This document shows positions 10,440 to 21,699 of a DNA stretch of 64,000 bases, piece after piece. The stretch is from assembly GCF_918797505.1 (NCBI RefSeq), contig NC_092801.1:310001-374000 (forward strand). The letters run 5' to 3'. The first letter of the stretch is position 1, and each line of letters starts with the position of its first letter. Below the pieces are notes generated by a model, which was given only the letters and a program-made list of their open reading frames with translations, searched no databases and was not told the DNA's origin. Both the position numbers and the translations under genes were made by a program. Source of the DNA: Bemisia tabaci (Eukaryota; Arthropoda; Insecta; Hemiptera; Aleyrodidae).

Positions 10440-11288
10440 TGTTCGATCTCTACTTGTTCAATTTGTTTTCTCGAGTATAAAGGAACCAGGTTGTGCCCTT
10501 TGCAAGCCCAAAAACTTCTGTAGCTACGATGAGGATGAGGCTGGATTTGCGCCTTTAAAATCGGGAAATCTGCAATTTCTCGACTCGGGAGCACGTTGAT
10601 TTGTATCTCATTTTGTTGGGCTGGATAGTAAGCTTTTACTGCTGTTTTTTCGGGGGTGACAGCAATGTTCGGGCATGCACTGCTGTCTTTTAACTCTGTT
10701 TTTTGTGAAAAAGAGGATGTTTGCTGGTATAGTAAAAGTCTTCAGTTTAATTTCATTAGATTAGTTGAATCATGAAAAAAAAAACTGAAGTTAGAAAATT
10801 TAATTTTCATTGTTCTCAAGGCCCTCTGAAAGCGTGTGGGGTTTTGGTGGATCGCTTGATCAACTTTGAACTCAAGCTAAAAAATTTTAAAGTGGTTTTT
10901 TCTTCACAAGGTTTCATTTTACTCACAATTTATTCAATTTTTAAAGTTTTTAGGAAAGGGGCGACATTTTTCGAGGCTCTTGCATCCCACAAAATCTCTC
11001 AGAAAATCCAATTGAAGTTTTGAACTTCATTCGACTAAAATTTGTTTTAGAAACTCCTGTGATTCATATGATTCAAAGTTAACGTCAAAATCATATATGC
11101 GTTATTTTTTATAACGGTTCAATCTTTAAGAGTCCCCTATTACGATTGGTGATATAGGGACCTATGAAGTATCTAAAAATCCTGGTGCCCGCAAATTCTT
11201 TCAAAAATCAACATATGTAATTTGTCGTGCATCATATATTTTTCTAATTTTGCCCCGAAACAATTTTCCTGCGGGATTTTATATGTAT
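10440..11288. other. Unassigned AT-rich DNA
   Basis: I see no feature here beyond chance frames in T/A-rich sequence. Confidence 0.35.
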
Positions 11289-11643
11289 ACTATGTGGTAT
11301 GCAATGTGCACCAAACACAATGATAAATGCCAAATAACCTATAAAGATTACTCATTTTGAAGATTTCGCATGGAGAATAAAACTTCAATGCCAGGAATCG
11401 AACCTCGGTTCTGATGGAGCACCAAAGTTTTGATGCAGACTCTTGGTCATAAATACGAAACTTTGGTTCAGAAATCTGAAAGCGGAGTTTTTGGTTAAAA
11501 AATACAAATGTTAGCACGAATAAAAATTTTTAAGCGGCAATAAGAGCTTGAGCCATCCGAACGAGGTTCAGTTTCCATGACTCAAAACTTCGTTGTTCAT
11601 TTTGAACCGAGGTTTTTTCTTTGGTGCATTATGTTCTCATAGT
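11289..11643. mobile_element. Diverged inverted-repeat element
   Basis: The left end ACTATGTGGTATGCAATGTG with CACCAAA pairs, with gaps, with the right end TTTGGTGCATTATGTTCTCA plus TAGT. Internal words (AACCTCGGTTC at 11402 and GAACCGAGG at 11603) are also inverted. The arms are degenerate, so this is an old copy, and no TSD was identified. The B-box-like GGTTCGATTCC on the minus strand near 11391-11405 lacks a partner A box. Confidence 0.4.
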
Positions 11644-13715
11644 CATTCCATTAAGCATTCGATTATGCTCATTTTTATGCGAAGAAAAAAAATATGATTT
11701 TTGATAACGATTGCAACGCTGTATTGATTCGGGATGGGTATGCCTCTTGCCCCTTGGCAGAGACTGTGCGGTGGCAGCCAATTTGGCGTAATTTGTGTTA
11801 GTTTTCAAAAGCGGCTGCCGGCTATTGTCGACGGCATTAATACGACATTTGACACCGATACGCTTCCGTCAGTAGCCTATAAGGCATTCATAAAAGTCCG
11901 CCGATATCCCATCCCTCCTCGTTAAAAGGCAGAGGTTCCAAGGCTGGCGCTTCGACTGAGCAAAGGAAGCATTTGGGGTTCCGAATGTAAGAAATTCCAA
12001 ACAAATTTCCGAATGGTCTTATTCTTTCGCCGTCAATGCACAAAGAAACCTTCGTTAAAAAAATGGAACCGTCAACTCAATTTTAGTAAAACAAATATGT
12101 TCAGCTCTTAAATGATTCAAATGTTGAAAAATAAAAGGGGAGCTCCTCAAAAGGCTTAAGGTTAGGGGCGCCGCTTCGACTAAGCAAAGACAAATTTTAG
12201 GTGGAGTTCCAAAATGTAGCAGATGGTGTAATTCGTCCTAATTTCCAATTCTTGCCACAGCACATAATGGAAAAAAGAACCATTCTAAGATATTATTCAG
12301 TAACCTCAATATTTGTAAAAAGTATGTTTAACTCTTACATCAGTTAGATAAAACATCAAAGGCGTAGTTCTAGGATCGGCGCTTCGACTGAGTAACAAGC
12401 AATTGTGTCCACGTTTAAGAACAACTGAAATGCGTCCAAATTTTCCTTTTCCTTGTCCATTTTCGGGGAAAAGGACCTTAGTCCATAAAGTCTAAACTGG
12501 CTTTAAAAATACTAGAGCAAAGGAGAGCAGTGTTGTACTTAAGTATCAAGACAAACAATGCCCAAAATTCTGGAGTTATGGCAGTGTGAAGATAGCAGGT
12601 GAATGATCGCGGTCTCGAGAAAAAAATTGTTTAAAATTTCAATGTGCCACGTAGCCACGTTGCCACGTTAGCGGAGAATGAAAAAAATCCTCGATTGCAA
12701 CCCTCGTGTCCCTCGTAAAAGATTTCAGAGCCCATCTACACTCTCTTGGTCGTCGTTACGATGTCACTTTCTTAGAATAGCGTTGTTTTAAGTCTTGCAA
12801 ACAATTGTTAAATGAAAATTTTAAACAAATGACAAAATTGTTACCCCAAAGGTAACATTGCGAATTACGACTTGAACAGTAGGTGGTACCTAGAATACAC
12901 TATGAGCATTGTAAGTGAAAAGTTTCTTTTCTCTTCGAATGTGTTGCACCTTGGATTTTCTTACTCTCCTAAAACGGTCAAAAAATTTGGCCGCTTCATC
13001 ACTACTCGGAGAGAAAAGGTCCAAATTTCATTAGGTTTTTTTTAAAAATACCAGTAAAATTATTAATTTTTTATCTTCAAATATGTACAAACGCAAAAGA
13101 GGATGTCAAAAAAGGCTCCCTGTGTTGCACAATGGAGTGAATAATTACTGTTTGTTGACCGGCCATGACATAGGTTGCATCCTCCATTTGCCGATGAAAA
13201 AAACAAAAGGGTTAGTATTTCATCGAAAATTTAAAAAATTAAGTTGAAAAATATGAATGTTTTAATGGTTATTTACAAATTAATTTTCCACGTCTCTTGT
13301 CTATAATCATTAGCCAAAAATAGACCAGCAATCCGCAAAAACGTTTTGAAACTAGGAGGCTATGCACCACCATCCAGGTTGCGATCTATAAAATAGGTGT
13401 GTATGCACGGTGAAAGCCAATTATTTTAACAGACACCCTGTACTTAGATGGCGCGCACTACCGATGGAAGGTTGATGCCTGGTTCCTTGATCCCGTTTGG
13501 GAGTTTCATTCATAAACATTTCAAAGTACCTCTCCGCGGCAGTCAATAGATGTCCCTTTTGACTTCTACTTCGCTCCTGGTTGGTGACAATTTGAGCTCT
13601 TTCCCTCTTACGTTGCCATGAAATCAAAATTCAGAAACACATCGTTTAACTACATTCTGCAATAAAAAACCTCTACATCCGGGGCTTGTTTCAGGAACGA
13701 CATATCGATGGCCAA
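11644..13715. other. Unassigned DNA
   Basis: No gene or repeat family recognised. A loosely repeated phrase (gcgcttcgactgag...) appears near 11946, 12172 and 12380, roughly 205-230 bp apart, and could be a remnant of an old tandem repeat. Confidence 0.35.
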
Positions 13716-13926
13716 CACAGAAAAAATAGTGCTTGGCTCAAGCATGATGATTCTTGAATTTGCCGCCAAGAATTTTTTTTATTTTGATTTAAGTTGAATT
13801 TTTGTTGATAGGTACAAGGAAAATAAGGCTTAGGTTAAGCAAAGAAGTAGTTTATATTAAGCAGCAAAATTCTTGATTTAAAAAAAAATACTTTTTGGTG
13901 GCAAATTAAGATTCTTTCTTTCAGTG
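13716..13926. mobile_element. MITE family B, copy 1
   Basis: Terminal C-A-G/CAGTG with A/T runs frames an interior with conserved TTCTTGAATTTGCCGCCAAG on the left and, on the right, its inverted partner (TTTTTGGTGGCAAATTAAGA). The central AAGCAAAGAAGTAGTTTATA is also shared by the copies at 33204-33405 (inverted), 33719-33931 and 49213-49426. No coding capacity. Confidence 0.7.
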
Positions 13927-14156
13927 AAAGTTAGAATACTTATTAACCTATGTTTAACGAAAGATGTCGCTACCATTCTTCAAATTCTAATATCAAACTA
14001 AAATGGCCAAACATGTTCATAAATGAGCCTTCCTCCGTAAGAATGAGTGAATTTATGCGAAAAACAAGCCAAATACGTGCTTCACTGATGACTGGTCGTA
14101 ACAATTGTAATAATGATTCACTAAGGATAATTTGAATTCATAGATTGGCTATATCT

Positions 14157-14178
14157 TTTTGGGCCCTGAGAGCTCCAT
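14157..14178 (+). repeat. Solo end of family L
   Basis: TTTTGGGCCCTGAGAGCTCC followed by AT is identical to the right end of the complete family L element at 38250-38271. Only this end is present, so it is a truncated copy or an end captured inside another element. Confidence 0.5.
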
Positions 14179-14559
14179 CATCTATAACCTCAAAATTACG
14201 GACATATAATACATAATTACGGGCGTATGGGAGGTCCGGAAGGCGGGGGACTCTCCCCAGAGACTTTTCAAAATTTTAAAGCAACTAATATGCAGTTTGA
14301 GTCAATTTTGTCATGAATAGTTACTAAATCCAAGTTTCCTCCCTTCTTTTTTCCTCCGTTCCTTTCCTCTCTCTTTCTTCCCTCTTTTTTTTCAGGAGAA
14401 CGGGGTGGGCGTGCGCCCCTCTCGGATCCGCCTATGTTTTCAGTGAAGAAAGTTCTCGCAGGAATTTCGAAATCCGGTTTTTATTAACGAACGACCCTTT
14501 ATTTCTCTCTTTTATGAGGACTGTTTTGTGTGGATAAGACATGAGCTTCTGAAATTCCA

Positions 14560-14890
14560 TGATCATTAACGCAGCGCTTTCTGACAACGGGGACAGAGCG
14601 TCCCTCTGTGTGGCGAGCCGAGGTGGGGAGGAGGGTGGGAGTGGGTCACTGCGTGTGCAAAATGGAGTAATTGGGTATAATAGGTAAGTGGATAATTGGG
14701 CCCGCGATGGCGGGGAGGGGGAGGGGGAGGGGGAACGCGGCGGGAATGATGACTTCTGAACCGATTCGGGTTCACTGGGAGCGATGAGCAGGGCCGGAAA
14801 ATGGCCTCTAATTGCGCCATGATTGCGCCGCGCCGCCCGCTTTCCTCCGGACTTGGTGTCGCCATTATTGCCGAATCAGAGCTCGCAATT
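14560..14890. other. G+C-richer patch with GGGGAG repeats
   Basis: This mixed-composition segment contains a (GGGGA)n-like run near 14710-14735. The minus-strand frame is proline-rich because of that run and shows no domain. No RNA gene was seen. It could be part of a regulatory island, but no decisive motif is visible. Confidence 0.25.
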
Positions 14891-14908
14891 TCCATTTCAG
14901 GAATTATA

Positions 14909-15126
14909 CAGGGTTACTCAAAAGTCACGCACCACTGGCCATGAGGGGGATGGCATTTGAAATTTTTGAGTTGCCCTCCACCCCCCTCCTCCGAGGGGAT
15001 CAAAAACTGGAAGGTACCTAGAAAAGTTTCCCCCTCGATATGAGGAAAAACGTCTTAAACCGCAAATTGATATCTCAATTAGAACTAAAGTTATGGCCAG
15101 TGGCGCGTGACTTTTGAATAACCCTG
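14909..15126. mobile_element. MITE family J, mariner-like ends, TATA flanks
   Basis: Terminal inverted repeats of about 37 bp: left CAGGGTTACTCAAAAGTCAC then GCACCACTGGCCAT, right ATGGCCAGTGGCGCGTGACT then TTTGAATAACCCTG. Both flanks carry TATA (14905-14908 and 15127-15130), consistent with the TA insertion of Tc1/mariner elements. Arms differ at only a few positions, so the copy is fairly young. No coding capacity. Single ACAGGATGTTTC- or ACACCCTGTA-type fragments at 21726, 13434 and 23020 may be remnants of related elements. Confidence 0.75.
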
Positions 15127-15129
15127 TAT

Positions 15130-15900
15130 ATGACTATCCATAGGAAAAGTCTGAAAAAGATTGAGCACCTTTGTAACCCTACACTGATCAAAATATTTGT
15201 GTTCTTGTGTTTCTTTTCGTTAATATAGGATGTGAAACGCAAACTAACACAAATTTTGTACAGTACAATCTCTCTGTAGAGGCCATCTTTATAGCGGAAA
15301 CTCTGTCAGAAAATCGGCCGGTCCCTTGAACTTCCTATGTTAAATACTGTACATGTGTATTGACTAAAATATGTGTATTGATTTTGGTATAGTTCGCGGT
15401 GCATTTAGCGCAAATTTAGAGTTAGCAAGAATACGGAAACTGGAAGATCCATTTCTGATAACCTATAGAAAGAAATACTGGACATTTGATCACATAAATA
15501 GACCCGCAGGATTCTAATAATAGCAGAGACTATCGAAGAGAGATCAACAACGTTCACTTCACTTATTCCGTAAGTGAGAATTTGGGATCGGCCTTTTTCA
15601 AATATACGTCGGATTCTCTCTTATGAATTATTTCTGTAATTGTAGACACGCTCATTTTTCCTTGCGCGCAATTCTGACAAAAAAAGGAATCCCATGAAAG
15701 TTTCATGCTCGCACCGTATAGAGTGGTTCGTTAAGTGACCGTCCTTTAAGGTTCGGGGACATCACTGCAAGCGCCTTATTTATTTTACATTTCCTTTAAT
15801 TTTACACCTTGTCTGAAAATTAAAAAATCAACGGTACAAATTGAATCAGCCAATCCATATTCCGAAAAAATTGTACAGTCTACTTTTCGTCGCCTTTTAG
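15130..15900. other. Unassigned DNA
   Basis: No recognisable gene, RNA or repeat. Confidence 0.35.
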
Positions 15901-16016
15901 CCTAGTCTGTAAAATTCATTAATTTTTTTTTAAAAAAATTAATGAAGCCTAGATTTTAGCCTAGTCTGTAAAATTCATTAATTTATTTTTAAAAAAAAAA
16001 TTAATGAATTTTACAT
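15901..16016. repeat. Two tandem 60-bp hairpin units
   Basis: CCTAGTCTGTAAAATTCATT is repeated exactly 60 bp apart (15901 and 15961). In each unit the ATTCATTAATT arm faces an inverted AATTAATGAA across a T/A run. In the second unit the arms are perfect for 18 bp (TGTAAAATTCATTAATTT and its complement). The structure suggests a small inverted repeat that duplicated, possibly by replication slippage at the hairpin. Confidence 0.65.
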
Positions 16017-16639
16017 TAGTACTCCTACATACATATTCTCCTACGAAGGGTGAAAAAATGGAACATTTTTAGTTTTTTTATTTCCTTTTATTTTTTAGAA
16101 AGAGAGCAGGGAGTCAATACTGCAATAAAGTTTATCCAGATTCAAAAAAATCTCATCAAAATACTCATTTAAAAGGTATCGCCGTATGAAGCGAAGCCCT
16201 AAGGATAAATTGGATTTTCCACTTTTTTCTCAATCACCAGCTGTAAAATCCACTATGAAGAATCAACGCAGTTTTGCGCAGCGAAAACGTAAAAGGAAAA
16301 ACAGATAAAGAGAGCACTCGAAAAAGGTCTATTCGATTTAATTGGATGCCATCGCACTATATAAAAAAAAAGTGACACTTGCCCATTAAAATTGCTGTGG
16401 GGTGATATCCGACTAAGAGAAGTGAAAATATGATCGGTTGATGGAAATTGCAGTTATGTATACATCAAGATTGTTCAATCCGACCTAAAAATTAAACTAC
16501 ATTTGGCAGTAAAAAACTTCTACTTTTGGCTCACGTTTAAAATTACCAATCTACATGAGGACTGCTCTGATAGACATTTTTGCATGCAGCAACTTGTGAA
16601 AAACTTGTAATGCGTGGACGTTTTATTTGACTCTAACAG

Positions 16640-16699
16640 CACATAGATTAATTCTTTCTGACATGAGCTCACATAGATTAATTCTTTCTAACATGAGCT
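16640..16699 (+). repeat. 30-bp direct duplication
   Basis: CACATAGATTAATTCTTTCT + GACATGAGCT is followed immediately by the same 30 bp with one substitution (G to A). A simple recent tandem duplication. Confidence 0.8.
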
Positions 16700-17850
16700 A
16701 GAGATTGTGGTATCTTATTGCAAATAATGTAGACCTATTCAAAAGTTCAATATTGGTTTTATTCGTTGTAGTAAGTTTAGCGAGATCCTTATCTGGTATG
16801 GGACTGCCATGGATTGTGTAAAAACACTTGGGTTAAAAAAAAAATAAAAAAATAATTTTGTTTTTCCGTTAAAGAGGGATTTGTTCGTCATATTTTTGAG
16901 GAGGCTAGTGGAAACAACGGAGCTCCAGACAAAGTACAAACTTAATGACTTCGTTGTACTATTTATTTTTGAAATTTTAGGTAGGGAATCATGCACACTA
17001 CGAGAAGTTTGAATATACGAATTGAATAAAATGTAAAGACATAAATATTATAATGCATGATTATTATATGGCAGACATGCAAATGACCTTATTCCGTTGG
17101 CTTCCTGACACAAGGGCGTAAAATTTTGAGGAGGAAACATTAAACGCGGTTTTTCAAAGCGACTGCATTTTTCATGAAGGAACCACTTTCTGCCTCATTT
17201 TAGAAACATAACGTATATACGTCTGACGTTCCCCTGTTATAGATAGATGCTTTTATAGATATGCCAGAAATAGTGGCTCCGATTTGGAAAATGACGTCTA
17301 AATCTTACCCCACTAGGAGTCCATTGGGAACGAGTACCTAGTGGCTTATTTCATTTTCTCAAAACTTCTCCCCAACCAAAGAAACTGTCAAAGGCTCCCC
17401 ACTGTACTTTATTTCAACGCTGCTACTTGTATCGCGTAAATTTTAAAGATTTGCTTGATTATCTCCGCAATACCTATTAACTACGTATCCCGGTGTCAAC
17501 AACACCTGAATGCAACTATTGTGCTTAAAAGATGTACGCATCACATAACCAAAATATTGAAGGTGCACTCCGATATCAAAAAATGTACGTAAAAATTTCA
17601 GCTTGAGAATGCTCGATTACAAAGGATGCAAATCGTACTGTGGGGGAAAACAATTTTGGGATACGTTCTTTTTGCTGGGTTTTCCAGTTAGAAGCCTTGC
17701 GTTGACTAAACAGACAGTGCCTCAGAGTAACCCAATGTAATTATAAACACGGAATTTGTAACTTAGTCCTACATTTTTAGTGATTTTTAGATGTTTTACA
17801 TTCATATAATTCATTATGCTCGTTACTGGATGACCTGACGAACAGAACTA
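16700..17850. other. Unassigned DNA
   Basis: No recognisable gene or repeat. The 85-codon minus-strand frame at 16739-16996 has no domain signature. Confidence 0.35.
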
Positions 17851-17851
17851 T

Positions 17852-17897
17852 GAAAAAAAAGAAGAAGAAGAAGAAGAATAAGAATAAGAATAAAAAG
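17852..17897 (+). repeat. (GAA)n / (GAATAA)n microsatellite
   Basis: A poly-A run is followed by seven GAA units and then GAATAA-type units. Confidence 0.85.
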
Positions 17898-17899
17898 TA

Positions 17900-18210
17900 A
17901 CCGTGTGGCCTAAATGCGGCACCGTCGGGCGGAATTTCGTGCGTGTTAACGCTCATTCAATCTGCATTAACTGCCGTTATTTATTGCCCTCCCCCCCGCC
18001 TTGAGGGTCGCCTAATTAATTAATGATTTGCTATTCGATCTGCTCCGAGTTGGGGAACGGAGGGCGGGGCGGGGGAGGGGAGGGGTGGGGGAGGTCTTTA
18101 ATTGGTGTATCAATCTGGGAGCTTCCCGCTAATACACTCACGCGCGGAGCCGCACTACGTGATGCGCGCGGTCGCGATTCCATGGATCAAATCGAAAAAC
18201 GCGTGACAGC
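17900..18210. promoter_or_regulatory. Possible regulatory island
   Basis: This complex, G+C-richer stretch between repeats has a TAATTAATTAATGATT homeodomain-type cluster at 18013-18028, a G-rich run at 18060-18092 and CpG-containing words (CGCGCGGTCGCG). There is no sign of coding. It is bounded on the right by the family H transposon. Function is inferred only. Confidence 0.2.
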
Positions 18211-18293
18211 ATTGCGATGTACCTAGGCCTTACCTAGAGGCCCACGGTGGGTGCTTGTATGAAATGGAAGAGATGTGCACAGTTATCTCTTCA

Positions 18294-18828
18294 GTATGTA
18301 GACAGTACGTCTATAGAAAAAAGGGCTACCTTTTTTAAACCCCTTTTTCAGTCTACAGTCAAAACGTCTACATTAAAATGCCTACTGAAATTATGTCTAC
18401 AGATAAATATGTCTACGGTTTGTTTGCCCACTTAGAAAATGTCAAAATATTTATGTTGGCCACTAAAAATATATAAAGTATATTTATAAAATAAAAAAAA
18501 TATATATATAAAATACACATGATATTTATAGGGTCAATTATTCGCGAAATGTGACTCACAATTTTTATACGCATCAGCTTCCGCAGCATCCACAGCCTCG
18601 TCCTGTCTTTGGGGATACACTTTCAAATGAGATTCTTATCAGACGACATAAATACGTACTTTGACATTTTTGGAGTAGGCAGTCAAACCAAAGACATTTT
18701 AATACCGCAGACATATTTTTCTATAGACACTATTTTATAGGCATTTTCATGCAGACATTTTGACTGTAGACCAAAAAAGGTAGCCTTTTTTGTAGCCCTT
18801 TTTCTTTTAAACCTATTGTCCGTAAACC
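18294..18828. mobile_element. Mutator-like foldback element, family H, with 9-bp TSD
   Basis: The 9-mer ATCTCTTCA flanks the element at 18285-18293 and 18829-18837. The arms are about 165 bp each and closely complementary (left GAAAAAAGGGCTACCTTTTT ... CAGTCTACAGTCAAAACGTC; right is the inverse). GTCTAC/GCCTAC-like hexamers recur at roughly 17-24 bp through each arm. The centre (18470-18530) is an AT-rich TATATATA tract. A 9-bp TSD with long arms fits a Mutator-like non-autonomous element. No coding capacity. Confidence 0.8.
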
Positions 18829-18837
18829 ATCTCTTCA

Positions 18838-20150
18838 ACGTTGCGTTGTCAAAATTCATCCAGCACGCAACTATCCGTGCTTATGCATGTCTGTGTCACG
18901 TATTCGAAAAATTGAAGGCGCGCCTAAGTATCCGTCCCAGGATACAACTACGGACCATCGGACGGGGTAAGAAATTAAACACTACAGCTCACGTTTTCTC
19001 AATAAAATTCCCAGCAGAATAAATTTAACAGGTCGAAAACTTTCAAAATTAACTTACAACGTGATAAATAATTTAAATTACAAATAATCAAATCAAAATT
19101 CCCAATCTACATATGTCAAATTATGAACCTATTCATCAGCCTTTAAGTTATGCTGATAAGTAAGGCTCAGTTTCACAAACATTTCCTTCCTCCTCTATTC
19201 GACGGTATCTTTAATCTTTTCAAAAAAAATTTAGTACATAGGAAAGCTTTTCCTCCTTCATCAAAATAAATTCGTTTGGTGTTAGATTTAACTCGTGTAA
19301 ACCCTCGAGAAGACGAAACCCGTTAATTTTTTTTTTACTTGTGAAGTAAAATTTTGAAAGATAAAGTATGCGTTTTCTCTCCTTGGATTTCTCGGAATTT
19401 CGTCGTGACGTCGACGTGAGTCCACAATGCAACAACAGGAAGTAATCGAGGCATGTGTGATAGAGGGTATTGCTAAAACACATGTGTTTTTCCACTATTC
19501 AGGGAAGAAGAATCCATTATTTTTTTTTCATCCGCACTTTTAGAAAACCCAGAAAACAGGCTTTTCGATATGCAACGTTGCAGATTTACAGTCAAATTTT
19601 AATATTCTTCAAGGGTAACCAATTGCCGTGACTCAAAACTAGCAAAAACTGCACAGGACATCAAAACTCCAAAGTGGCAAAACCACGAGGAAGTTCTACG
19701 AAAAACCATAAGAGCCTTTTGCTTGGTTGAACGAGGTTGCGCGCTGCAAATCGTGATCACATTGTGATGGCCGTTATTGGCGTAGCGTGCTTTGCAATAT
19801 ATCGAGTGATCTGCCATTTAAACCTATGGAAAAGGATTGATAAACAGAGTGTCCGCAACGGACATTTTAACAATCGATTCTTAAACGTAGCTTCAAATGG
19901 GGCATATCGATAATTGATCATTCACACCCGACCATTGATGGCTGCAGGATCGTGAAAATTTGTGTAAAAAGCCTGGCAAAGAAACCTGCATCTGATTTGA
20001 CAGGGTTGGTGGTTTTGCCATGTGCATCAAGTTCTTATAACCGAGGGGGAAAAGCTCATTCGAGCACTCTGTCTGAACGACGCAAGCGTCATATCGCATA
20101 GTCAGTTCAAAATACTTTTCCCCTATGTTTACTTGGAAAGTTTGATGACC
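18838..20150. other. Unassigned DNA
   Basis: No recognisable gene or repeat family was found, only AT-rich sequence with short chance frames. Confidence 0.35.
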
Positions 20151-20156
20151 TTGGTT

Positions 20157-20945
20157 AGAGAGATCCTTACAGGTGCCTATCAATCAATTTTGTCTACCAC
20201 TGCTAGCCGTTCGCTATTGAAAGGAAAAACTGTTGAGTAGGCGCCTGAGAAAATTTTCTTCACAGAGGCCAGACATTTTTCTGATAAATGGGAAAAAACT
20301 GTTGAATAGGCACCTGTAAGAATTCTCTTTACCGAGACCAGTGAATCTAGCGAGGAGATCTGTGATTGGTCCCCAAAATATCTCGAAAACAAGGAAAAAT
20401 GTATACGTCGTAGATGTTAGAGGTCAATTTTCAAGATTGTTGAGAAGTGTAAGTCAGCGACAATCGTGAACTTTTTCCACAAAGTCGAGGCAATCTTGCG
20501 TTGAAGGCGCTCTGAGCAACTATTCCGCCTCGGAAGTGTTGCACAGTATCAAGCAATATTGAAGGGGCACTAATGTACCCAAATTGGCTCGTATCGTATG
20601 GTTTACTGCTGTGTAAATCCTACTGATCCTCAATGCCACTGATTCCTCAAAAACTGCGAACAGTTCGACCTGGAATTTCGTTTTTTCAACTTGAAATTGA
20701 CTCTTGGTGCCGTGAAAAAACAAAGTTCCAGGTCGAACTGTTTGTCGTGTTTGTGAAAAAAGTGTAATTTACTACCCATCAATCTCTTTAGGAAAATCTG
20801 AAGGATTGATTTCTGAAATCTCCAACGAATCAATTTTTCCTTGTTTTCGAGATATCCTCGATGAAAAATGAGCCCCGTGTTATTTTCCATTAGGAACCCA
20901 GATAGTATAGGCACCAGGTGGATCGCCCAATCAGAGACAACTTGT
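20157..20945. repeat. Complex region of nested inverted and direct repeats
   Basis: AGAGAGATCCTTACAGGTGC followed by CTATCAA (20157) is inverted at 20300-20328 (TTGAATAGGCACCTGTAAG...CTCT). The GTTGA(A/G)TAGGC(A/G)CCTG motif with downstream TTCT-CACAGAGGCCAG is also directly repeated (20231-20273 and 20301-20341). ATATCTCGAAAACAAGGAAA + AAT (20378-20400) is perfectly inverted at 20833-20855. Within that loop, CAGTTCGACCTGGAA (20659) is inverted at 20725-20742. It looks like two or more foldback elements nested together. Boundaries are uncertain. Confidence 0.5.
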
Positions 20946-21060
20946 ATAAGTGGGGGGTCCCACTCAGCCCGACATTCAAATTTCTGCTCTTGTATTCTCT
21001 TTGGATCCAAGACGACCCATCAGACTGACGCGAAAATTCGCTTCTGAAAAACTCAATTCT

Positions 21061-21341
21061 GCGGGCCGATTGTTGAAATTGATGATAGACAAAGCTATAG
21101 ACAAGAAAGATAAAAGGGATGTAAAGGGATCCGATTGGTGGGAAAGGGTAGTTGCAATGGACAAAGGAGGTACCTAGGTTATTGACCAACTGTAATACCA
21201 ACCCACAAATGACCCTATAGTTAGTCCATAATTTTCTCCCTTAGTCTATGGGAACCACCCATTTCAACCAATAGGACCCCTGCACATCCGTTTTGTCTTC
21301 TTGTCTAATGCTTTGTCTATCAATTTCAATAATCGGCCCGC
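21061..21341. mobile_element. Foldback MITE, family D, copy 1
   Basis: Ends are GCGGGCCGATTGTTGAAATT and its inverted partner AATTTCAATAATCGGCCCGC. Pairing continues inward (GATAGACAAAGC...; GGTTCCCATAGAC...). The right half of the copy at 49029-49512 is the same sequence, interrupted there by a family B element. The frames seen on both strands are mirror images caused by the palindrome. TSD not clear. Confidence 0.75.
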
Positions 21342-21399
21342 TGGCCTCGGTTTCACATACCCCCGGTCCCGTGGAAAAAAAAAATCCGCGACGAAGAGG

Positions 21400-21690
21400 A
21401 TAAAATCCCTGTGTTGGGACGGAACGTTTAAATGGACTGCGGGCCGTGACACGAGCAAACAAATTGGGAGCCCAGGTGCGGAGCATCCATTCATCGGCCC
21501 GAGGTTCAGCTCAGCCGTCGAAAACGGACCCAATTCATTAAAATATTACCCGGTAAACGCGATCCACAGGAGCTTCAGGTGTAAGCTAATTGGAGGTCGT
21601 TCGGCGCTCAGCACTCATCGCCTCCCGACGATGATCGGTGAGGGCGGACGATTAAATGAACCAGAAGGAGGCACGCATAAAAATCATCAC
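21400..21690. promoter_or_regulatory. Possible regulatory island
   Basis: This stretch of high sequence complexity and higher G+C lies between a MITE and AT-rich DNA. It has TAAGCTAATTGG, AATTCATTAAAAT and CGATTAAATG homeodomain-type words. A 164-codon frame passes through it but has no domain and begins inside the family D palindrome, so I do not call a gene. Confidence 0.2.
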
Positions 21691-21699
21691 TTGGGCACG

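Noticed and set aside
11391..11405. B-box-like GGTTCGATTCC on the minus strand
   Set aside because: No A box at the expected distance. It lies inside a diverged inverted repeat.
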